From contig CM064433.1 in the NCBI GenBank assembly GCA_032690845.1, positions 38,314,658 to 38,378,657 on the forward strand: a stretch of DNA of 64,000 nucleotides. The letters run 5' to 3'. Shown piece by piece: positions 55,468 to 64,000 of this stretch; within the stretch, counting starts at the first letter, position 1, and the number at the start of each line of letters is the position of its first letter. A program made the position numbers and the translations under genes. The notes beneath the pieces were generated by a model. That model was given only the letters and a program-made list of their open reading frames with translations, was not told the origin of the DNA and ran no database searches. This DNA is from Eleusine coracana subsp. coracana. Taxonomy: Eukaryota > Streptophyta > Magnoliopsida > Poales > Poaceae.

Positions 55468-57480
55468 TGCTGCTGGCGATGGCGGCGATCACGGCGGCGG
55501 CGTTGGCGACGACACTGGTAGGAATGGCGGTTGCGGTTGGCATTGTCAGGGCAAATGTGCCTGATATTCAAGGCGGGACGGCGGTGGTAGTAGTCGTTGC
55601 CTTGTATTGCACAGCCTAGCACCAGCATACGGGCTGATGTGGGGCCAGTCACCTTCTAGTGTGTTTTTTCATGTAAATCAGCCTTCCCCTAAAAAAAAAA
55701 TGTAAATTGGCCTGCAGTTAGTGCGGACCTGTAGAATAGCGTGGTAGAAAATCCGATATCTAATAGGAACAATAGCGACGGTCATTTGGGAAGTCTGTGG
55801 CTAGTTTGAAGCTAACGCTTTTTGCCCAATCTGAGTTCCTAGTATTAGTGAAGATATTTATGTGAGCTAATTTCCTTTGTGCATGCTAGATTCCAACTGA
55901 AACAAAATATTCTATTTTTATGTCAATGATGGAGAATATCCCCACCTGATATTCCATTTTCTATTAAATGGGTAGTTCAAAATGACTCAAGACATTTACA
56001 CCAGCAAGCCTGAAGCATAACAGACTCATACAAGTGAACACATCAAGAACTAGGAAAACAGAGATAGACTAAGAACATAACAGCCCTCAACCTTCAAGAA
56101 GTCTAGTACTAATATTGAGCTTAAGTTGAAAGAAACCACCGATTATTATCAAAGCTTCATCACTGAACAACATGCTTGCCTATACCACAATGCACTGTCC
56201 CATCACCCCTCGTAGTTGTGCCGTCCTGTTGTCACTCTCCACCTTACAACAAGGAGAGGAATCCTTAAAGGACGAAAATGCCATCCAACAGGATGGAGAG
56301 TAAAAGTGAGTGTGGCATGCCGATCATTGTGTGTCACACAATGCCGACCTTCCTTGAAGCTGACAAAAAAACATTAAGGGCATCCGGTCTCCTCGAGCCA
56401 CCGTCTGATGCCCTTTATGAGGAGGAACTCACAAATTCCTTGAGACATGCGGCATATGATTTGGTGACACCATCAACAAAAACACCGACAATAAAGCAGT
56501 GGTGCCAGCAACAATCACCCACCAATAGTGAAGGACGACAACAAGATGAAAACCATGGGTCAGCTCCAAGGAGATTGAGTGGAGGAGGGTCACAAACACA
56601 ATGATCCCAAAACCTTGAGAGAGTAGGACCATATTCGTTAGGGCCACGATTAGAGCCAAGCCAGACCGTCCGGAGGCAAATGGAACCTCCCCTGACATCA
56701 TGTGCGATACTTTCATTGGACACGTCCACACTTAGCACATGATGTCAGGCGCTAGCCAGATCCAACCCGTGCACCCCACCACCATTGCAGCACGAGAGCA
56801 CATAGGTTGGGCATGGTTGAGGAAGAAAAGGAGAAGTGGGAATTGGCCGAAGGGGTACGCGAGTGTTCGTGACAGCTTGAGAGTCCTATGAAAAATGATT
56901 TTTTCGTGGCAGCTTCCAATTCTTACAAAAAATGTGTTTTCGAAGCAGCTTCACACACTAACAAAATATTTTTCTGATGTGTTTTCATGGTGCAAAACCG
57001 TCACAACTAATCCTTTCAAAATCTGGCGACAACCTATATTTAGTTACTCATGCATGAAATACATAACGTGTACTCCCATGGACATACACATGCCAGTACA
57101 CCACGGACCCCCTTGCCAGATTAATTCGATCATCAACAGGCCATCACCAATTCAAGACATATACAAGCCCAGACACGGGTTTGATCACTACACCACGCTA
57201 TTTCACAAGACTTTTGTGTAGTCTTAGCGAAAATTTCCTCCTCCAGCCAATAAGTTTTCAAGTAATCAAATAAGCTCTGACTATATAAAATGTCAAAATT
57301 GGTTTGGTGGTCATCATCTCATCTTGACATGAAAAGTCTGTTTTTTTGGTTCCTAGATGAGAGAGGCGCGAGATAGAGGTGAAAGACTGGCGCTGCAGAA
57401 GACTGAGATCACGTGGAAAATTAGAGCAATTGGAGGCAAAAGCAGTGCAACCTGGTGCCATCCGCCTACCATCCGTGAAT
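55468..57480. other. No gene recognised
   Basis: 55468-55620 is GGCGG-rich with a 95-codon frame that begins inside relic B and carries no domain. 56278-56740 has frames of about 100 codons on both strands without domains. A perfect 15-bp inverted repeat lies at 56691-56749. The rest is AT-rich. Confidence 0.4.
56691..56749. repeat. Perfect 15-bp inverted repeat
   Basis: CCTGACATCATGTGC (56691-56705) and GCACATGATGTCAGG (56735-56749) are exact reverse complements separated by 29 bp. They could form a hairpin or mark the end of a transposon. Confidence 0.8.
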
Positions 57481-58181
57481 TAGTAAAGACAGCTGACGGG
57501 AACCATTCACGTTAGTAGCCTCTTTTTACCGGCCCGTGATTGTGTGGTAAATTCAGCACCTTTGACTAGTTTACGTCACAGAGAAATGGTTTGACGAGCA
57601 ACTTGTTGTTTTTTCTTTTGATACCAAGCCGCGCAAGTTAACGTCGCTCCAATTAATAGTCAGGTTTAACTTTGTACGACACTGACAACATGATCACGTG
57701 TCAACGGTAGGAATCGTGTTTTCACTACTGTATCTTCTGTTTCTTACGGCTGCTTCCTGTGTTTGCCAGTCTAGTTTTTCGTGTGCGTCACTTTGATGAC
57801 CACTGTATAATATCCAGAGGGCTTGCACCCTTCCAATTATTTTCTCCTGATGCTATACACATGAGGCCTCCATGAGCTATCAAATACATTTTCAGACAAA
57901 GTCGCCAATCACGTGCGCGGCTCAGCCACCAATATTATATTCTTTTTTATAAAAAAATGAAGACGCAGCTTCTGACTCAATCTGATTTGACAAAATCGGC
58001 AAGAGACTTCTGACCAAATTTTATTTCAAAGGAGAAGTCAGGATCTTGCTATGTCTATCAATAACATGACGCATCTTCTGGCTGATTCTAATTTGGCCTC
58101 AGAAATAACCTGTCTTTCCCTGGAGTCTTCTTCTACACGAGTGTGCGAGATAGCAATGTGGTGTCTACCTACTCGCGTCTC

Positions 58182-58188
58182 TATATAA
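58182..58188 (+). promoter_or_regulatory. TATA box of the laccase gene
   Basis: TATATAA lies about 110 bp before the ATG at 58296, preceded by CTCGCGTCTC. The region from 57481 to 58181 is the presumed promoter; CCAAT-like and ACGTG-containing words occur (near 57410, 57700 and 57910), but none can be assigned with certainty. Confidence 0.65.
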
Positions 58189-58295
58189 GGCTTTTGGGGT
58201 TTTGGAAAAGAATAACCAAAACTTGGCATAGCACGCTGGAGAAGAAACATTGTAGCTAGAGGCGTAGAGCCTTAGAGGAAACAGTACCAACCAAG

Positions 58296-61233
58296 ATGAG
58301 TACAAAGATACTTCCGATTTCAGCAGCCCTCCTATTCTTCTACTCCATCGTGGCCCTTTCTGGAGCTGCAGGTAGCAAAGCGGCAGTGGTCGAGCACACG
58401 TTTGTTGTGAGTACAGAAATGCCTTATACTCAGGCAACCGATATTTTATTATTTAAAATATCTAAGAATCAAAATAATTCATGAGTATTTTGTGCACTTC
58501 TACATTTTTTTTTTCATTGGTATGCCTTATTGCCTTGTGGAGAAAACCTATTTATACTTTTTTTGTACACATAAGATGAATATGCAAGATAAATTAAGAA
58601 GGAAAATTAACAGGTGATACTAATACTAAAAACATTTTTTTGTGTAACTGATTTTCTAAACCTCTTTAAACCACATCAGATAAAAATTTATTAACAAGGC
58701 GACTAGAGTGATGCACTTCTTGGAATTGATATATAGTTTTGTTCCATCCATTAAAGCTACTTTAATTTGAAAATTATGATCATTTTAACTTTGCTAGTCA
58801 ATCTTCTTCAAGTTTTACTGAACTTTTAGAAAATATATTAACATCTATAATACCAAAAAAAGTGCATTATCAAGACATATTTCTTGGGTTTGGTCAAGAA
58901 AAAAGTGACATAATTAGGTGCAACTGCTTACAGGTAAAGCAAATGTATATGCGACATCTTTGCAATGATACGCTGGTCACCGTGGTGAACGGTCAGTTTC
59001 CAGGCCCACCCGTAGAGGTTACAGAAGGGGACACAGTGGTTGTACATGTCGTCAACGAGTCACCCTTTGGAATAACAATTCACTGGTACGTATGTCCCCA
59101 AGCTTCTAACATCGAATCAAATAGGTTGTGCTGTCAGAAAACAACGATAAGATCATAAGAATACATGAGAATTAGGTTTAGCAAATCTTACTTCTCATTT
59201 TCATCTTTTGGTGATTAGTCGATAGAAATCCGATAGCTTAATGCTGTCGGCTGAGGAATAATCATTATACCACAAGTATCAAGGTATCTTGATGTGACGT
59301 TATATAATACCACTATATCCTTTTTGGGATGATATCATCCTTCGTTATGCCTTGCATTTATACATCGTATTATGATGATATGAACTGGGTCAATCTATTC
59401 TCCATACTTTATCTACCAGGAACCAACCATATTCGTTTCCTGTGATAATACAGGCATGGTGTAAAGCAGCGATTAAGTTGTTGGGCTGATGGCGCGGGAA
59501 TGATAACACAGTGCCCGATCCAGCCAAACACGACATTTACGTACCAGTTCCACGTCGACGGGCAAGAGGGTACGCTGTGGTGGCATGCTCACGTCTCCCT
59601 CCTCCGGGCAACTCTGCACGGCATCATCATCATCCGCCCAAAGTCCGGCTCCTACCCATTCCAGAAGCCTCACATGGAGGTTCCTATCGTCATAGGTATC
59701 TAACAAGATTTATGCGTCAAGGCCACGGGTTTCAAGATTCCTACACTAGAGCATGCTATATTCTGATCGATCTTGTTTCAATCAAACCTTGGTTGCAGGT
59801 GAATGGTGGCAGATGGATTTGATGAAGGTGGACAAGGACTTCGCCAATGGTGGAGTAAGTGACGACCCAGGTGCAGATGCCACTGGTGATACGCGTGGCG
59901 ACAATCCTGCTTCAGCTACCATCAATGGAAAGCTTGGTGATCTCAACAACTGCTCTGGTAAAATACTGTCCCCATGCATGTCAGTTGAAAACATGTTCAA
60001 GTACCTTCTGAAAATTTGACAAACATAAAATAAAAATACCCCGGCCCGTTTGTGTTGATGTGTTGTGTAGGGGTAGCGGAAGACAACTTCGTTATGAATG
60101 TGGAGTATGGGAAGACATACATGCTCCGGCTAGTGAACGCTGCACTTTTTTCTGAGTACTACTTCAAAGTCGCTGGACACAAGTTCACAGTAGTTGGTGC
60201 TGATGCCAACTATATCAGGCCATACACCACCGATGTCGTCGCAGTTGCGCCTGGCGAGACGTTCGACATCCTCATGGTTGCTGATGCTCCACCTTGCCGC
60301 TACTACATGGTTGCAAAAGCTAACCAGCCCCCCTTGCCAGACCCCCAGATTCCGGAGTTCATATCTAATGGGATAGTACAGTACAAAAACACCCCATCCA
60401 ATGCAGACAACTGCAGACATGAGCCTCTCATGCCTAAGATGCCTGACCAACACGATACGCTGGCGTCGTTCTATTTCCATGGCAACCTATCAGGCCTTCC
60501 TGGTCACCCATTGCTGACACAAATCAAAGATCACGTCAACGAACATCTACTCATTTCACTCGGCAAGGGCACCATTTGCAAAGGGAACAAACCATCTTGC
60601 AAGAGGGGAGGAAGCAACGAGTCCATAGAGGTGGCCTACATGAACAACGTCTCCTTTAGTTACCCAGAAAAGATGTCACTGCTCGAGGCACGACAGTATG
60701 GCAATAGGAACGGTGCTTCCATTGTGCTGCAGGACCTTCCTAGCAGGCCGCCAAGGTCATTTAATTTCACTGACCCAAAGTTGATACCTGTCGTCCCTGG
60801 TGGGGAGCTGGAGAGGCTCGAGCCGTCACGGAAGGCGACGACAGTGAGGCGGTTTGCACACAACGCCACAGTTGAGGTGGTGTTCCAGAGCACTGCCACA
60901 ATGCAGAGTGACTCCAACCCAATGCACCTACATGGGCACGATTTCTTCGTGCTCGCGCAGGGCCATGGCAACTATAACCCGGTGAGGGACGTGCGTAGAT
61001 ACAACCTGGTGGACCCGCTGCTGAAGAACACTGTGCAGGTCCCAAGGCTGGGGTGGGCTGCCATCCGGTTCGTCGCTGACAACCCAGGGGCGTGGTTCCT
61101 GCATTGCCACTTCGAGTTCCACATAGCCATGGGCATGTCAACGGTGTTCGAGGTGGCCAACGGGCATAGGCTAGAAGACACTCTGCCCCCGCCGCCTTCC
61201 GATCTTCCGAAGTGCACAAACAAGAACAAATAA
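58296..61233 (+). CDS. Laccase (multicopper oxidase), five exons, 608 residues
   Basis: Exons: 58296-58406, 58934-59085, 59454-59695, 59799-59957 and 60071-61233. All four introns are GT-AG and the exons join in frame to 1827 nt. Residues 1-25 form a signal peptide. The copper motifs are all present: IHWHG (His87, His89), WWHAH (His132, His134), HLHGH (His507, His509, His511) and HCHFEFHIAMGM (His566, Cys567, His568, His572, with Met577 as the type-1 axial position). EDNFVMNVEYGKTYMLRLVNAALFSEYYFKVAGHKFTVV is cut by no stop, and the domain order is cupredoxin 1-2-3. The length is slightly above the usual 560-590. Plant laccases oxidise monolignols and phenolics with O2 in the apoplast, driving lignin formation. 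The substrate of this member cannot be told from sequence. No frameshift or missing residue was seen, so it is probably functional. Confidence 0.93.
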
Positions 61234-62511
61234 GGACATAGGAATTGCAATCCATTATCACTACAAGAGGAACACCCTTTTTCCAACTATATATATGTTG
61301 CGAGAAGTTCAAATAAGAGTTGGTAATGCATTCAAACACAATTAGTATCTGTTGCGGAATGTAGCGTTGCCAGTGTCAACTACAACACATATCTAAGCAT
61401 TGATAAGAGTTGAAGCTGGATGTACTGATAAATAAAATAAACTAGTAAGATGGCCCCACCCATTTGTGCGGCTAGATTTAACTTATTTATGGTTGTATGG
61501 TTGAAACTTTAGATATGGGTCAAGTCAATTTTGTTTGTTTGGCTTGTCCGTCCATTTGCATGCATCCCTGTCATCCTTGTTATATTAAACTAATATATTG
61601 CCACATATCTATGTAATTGTTCTCTCTAAAGCAATTGATGCATACAAACTTTTCTATGCGCGTGTATGGGAAATATGTGTCCATGCTGCATGACATTCTG
61701 CGCCAGTCGCCTTCAGATCTTCTATAGAATCTGTGGCCAGCGACGTATAAATATGTAACAATTGATGGTATGTGCCAATTCGATTAGAAGCACGATTATA
61801 CACTTTATAATATTGTGCTGCTAAAAATGCAGCTTCAGTGAGCGGCCATCATCACACCCGTCAGCCATGGGTCAAGAGCCCTACATAAGGACAGATCAGG
61901 CATAGTGACTGTAGAAAAGCGCATATAGTGGCAGGTAAAGGCACTGCTTCTATGTCCCGAAACCCTAGCAATTGCACTGCCATCACCTATTGCAGGATCG
62001 GAGCGCTGACGATGCTCGTGGCCTGATACGATCCGCATGACCATGCGCTAGTGACGACCACAAATGTCTACAGGAGAATGGCCACCATGTTAGTCGAGGG
62101 GATGATGATGCACCGCGCCTCGGCGCCGTCCCGGAGCAGCCGCCTCTGTGCCCAGCTAGCTGCCATGCCCGACGAGGGGTGGATCACAACTCCACCATCC
62201 ATAACCGAGCCTCCTCAGGAGAATCCACGTGAGGGTGAGGGAGAAAGGGAGGCCTGCGCGGGGCGGAAGAGCGCCGTCTCAACGAAGAAGGAGACTGGGA
62301 GAGAGAGGACCAGGCACGGCGTTGTGTAGATGAGATAAAAGTAAAAGGTTGGGGGTGGGTGGAGAAAGCTATGTCATGCGGTTTATATATTGATTCGAAC
62401 ATTATGGCTAAAATACCCTGACAGTGGCCGCTGACGTCAGAAATAACTATCTACTCTTTAGCGTTGACGTAAAAAATATTCGCTAACGTTGATTTTTTAT
62501 GGTGGGTATTA
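61234..62511. other. 3' flank of laccase; no further gene recognised
   Basis: AT-rich to about 61830. CACTACAAGAGGAAC at 61259 resembles a CACTA start, but no partner or subterminal repeats were found. 61835-62330 is GC-richer with a 92-codon frame lacking any domain. Confidence 0.4.
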
Positions 62512-62853
62512 GAGCATCTCCAAAAGCTCTCAAAAAATTTGATCGTAGAAGAATGGTTTTGGAAACAGCCTAAAAATTATTAGGGAGAAGTTTTATTGTC
62601 TCCTCGAACCTAAAAATAGGTCAGAAAAACTTGTCATTATGGCGTCAGCATCTGGTACCACAACAACATAAATTTTCTTCTAAATATAAGTATTAGGTCT
62701 CCAATATTTTCTCATTTCTAGCTACAAATAAAGAGAATTTAGGAAAAGAATAAATCTATGAGTTATTTAGGAGAGCTGTTAGAGATAGTTTTTTAAATTA
62801 AACCCCAATAATTTAATTTAGAAAGAGATTTTATAGAGCTTTTAGAGATGCTC
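62512..62853. mobile_element. Tourist-like MITE with TTA duplication, 342 bp
   Basis: GAGCATCTCCAAAAGCTCTC at the left and GAGCTTTTAGAGATGCTC at the right are inverted repeats with few mismatches, flanked by TTA at 62509-62511 and 62854-62856. The interior is AT-rich and non-coding. Confidence 0.85.
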
Positions 62854-63400
62854 TTACTACTCATTCGTAGTGATTGGGCACAACCCAGAAGGCCTATCGG
62901 GCTCAGTGGCGGGTTTCGGACTTCACCGTCACTCAGAAAAAAAGACCTATGTAACGTTGTTGTTGCGACTACAGGCCAGATACGAGCTTTCTTTGGCACA
63001 TGGTTACCATATATAAAGATTGAAATCCCCTGCGTAACTGGCAAGCGTACCTGTCAACCGCACACGATCGCCTTTTTGGCCACACACGACAGCCTTATAA
63101 AAGCTTCGCTGATGTGTGATGAGTCAGACATATCGTGCTGCAAACAGCGGTCATTTTTATATACAGTCCAATTAATGCATGCATTTGCACAAAGTAATAT
63201 TTAATAGTCAATGTATACATCAAGCCGCTGACGCTTTGACTTGATCCAGCGGCCAGTTCAGACCCGTATACATCTGACGATCGGTCCCTGCCAAATGATC
63301 CTGAATGAGTTGTAGGAGAGCGCGCGTATGGTTGCTTACAAAGTTATTATCAGATTTGGCAGTTAAACCATCGGTTTTATTGATAGATTTTTTAATAGAT
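62854..63400. other. No gene recognised
   Basis: Two TATA-like words (TATATAAAG near 63010 and TATAAAAG near 63096) occur, but the 118-codon frame around them has no domain and no supported start. It may be promoter-like sequence of a lost gene. Confidence 0.35.
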
Positions 63401-63610
63401 ATTTCGAATTCAAATTTTATCGGTTTTGATAGATTTACCAGTTGGTTCTACGGTTAACTAACCAGTTTTACAGATTTTGTTAAAACAATTTTTTAAATTT
63501 TTTTAAAAACTTTCAAATCAATACTGGCGGTTAACCGGTCAACTAGTATAACCGGTCTAGACTGGTTTGCCAGTTAACCAGGTTAACCGGAGGGTTAACT
63601 ATAGTTTTGT
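63401..63610. repeat. GGTTAACCGG-rich block
   Basis: Repeated CGGTTAAC/GTTAACCGG and ACCGGT words in both orientations make this stretch self-complementary in many places (for example 63535-63600). It resembles the interior of a repeat element; bounds are unclear. Confidence 0.5.
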
Positions 63611-63650
63611 TAACCCAGGCTTAAACAGAACTTGCAGATTACTCTAATGA

Positions 63651-64000
63651 CACTATCACATAATACAGATTTAGTGACACGTATTTAGAGACGTCTAAAA
63701 CAGACATGTCACTATATCACTTATAGTGACGCGTGCTATTTGGTTGAAGGGTGCTTATAATGACGAATGAGTAGAAAGTCATCTCTGTAGCAGAAGATTT
63801 AGCGACGGGTATAAAAAATCTGCCTCTATAGCTTCAGGTATTAGGGACGGTGTTTTAGAGTAGAGACGGAGATTTGAATCCACGTCATAACTTTTACAAG
63901 CTTTAGGGATGGTTTTCTAAAGTAGAGATGGGGATTTGAATCCCCGTCACTATTGTTTCGGGTTATTAGGGATGGGGCTTCATGTTAGGGACGGAGTTTT
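63651..64000. mobile_element. CACTA-type transposon end, continues beyond window
   Basis: CACTATCACATAATACAG begins the element. It is followed by subterminal repeats: TTAGTGACACG, then two roughly 85-bp direct units with TTTAGAGTAGAGACGGAGATTTGAATCC and TAAAGTAGAGATGGGGATTTGAATCC, and GGGACGG words up to the window end. The transposase, if any, lies outside. Confidence 0.65.

Noticed and set aside
56278..56738. Frames of 100-108 codons on both strands
   Set aside because: No recognised domain, no start support, mutually overlapping.
61259..61400. CACTA element start after the laccase
   Set aside because: Only the CACTACAAGAGG word; no inverted partner or subterminal repeats.
62051..62329. 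92-codon plus-strand frame with basic C-terminus
   Set aside because: No domain, no promoter, low-complexity Arg/Glu-rich end.

Overview
This window is nuclear DNA from a grass (Poaceae), probably panicoid. The signs are compact GC-rich genes in AT-rich repeat sequence, a TGGTATCAGAGC tRNA-Met primer site behind a TGTAACGCC long terminal repeat, Stowaway and Tourist MITEs with TA or TAA/TTA target duplications, CACTA subterminal repeats of the TTTGCCGAGTG kind, and a grass-type GH18 xylanase-inhibitor-like gene. No bacterial, organellar or CRISPR features were seen. The exact species cannot be told from the sequence.

Layout. 1-11.5 kb is nested LTR debris: a truncated LTR-like copy (1-3324), a 4.3-kb solo LTR (6011-10323, ATTTA target duplication) inserted into an older LTR (5873-11502), and a degenerate 22-bp minisatellite (4588-4803). 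11.55-13.26 kb is a tandem array with a 263-bp dimeric period, split by two Stowaway MITEs. It runs into the TATA box of a small gene for a secreted eight-cysteine peptide (13350-13658). 14.4-16.7 kb is a second copy of an anonymous block at 3.3-4.4 kb, interrupted by a Tourist-like element that itself holds a broken hAT transposase. 18-30 kb holds a candidate solo LTR and a decayed LINE, split by a nearly complete but inactivated 9.46-kb Ty3/Gypsy chromovirus (19469-28925, GAATG target duplications).

30-35 kb is AT-rich repeat with a serpin-like scrap and a Helitron-like 3' end. 35-42 kb is a decaying cluster of LRR receptor-kinase ectodomain genes: two long pseudogenes, one scar left by a large deletion, and several repeated promoter/5' leader remnants. 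42-49.5 kb has a second Helitron-like end, a 179-bp duplication and a near-identical 1592-bp tandem duplication. 50.2-51.1 kb is the best single-exon gene, a GH18 chitinase-like/xylanase-inhibitor-like protein. Two promoter-plus-5'-end relics of the same family lie at 54.3-55.5 kb beyond a CACTA-like element (51.4-53.2 kb). 58.3-61.2 kb is a complete five-exon laccase gene of 608 codons. The window closes with a Tourist MITE and the start of another CACTA element.

The likely working genes are the laccase, the GH18 protein and perhaps the cysteine-rich peptide. All three are predicted to be secreted, which fits cell-wall and defence roles. The LRR cluster points to birth-and-death evolution of a receptor family, now largely dead here. 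Almost everything else is transposon-derived.
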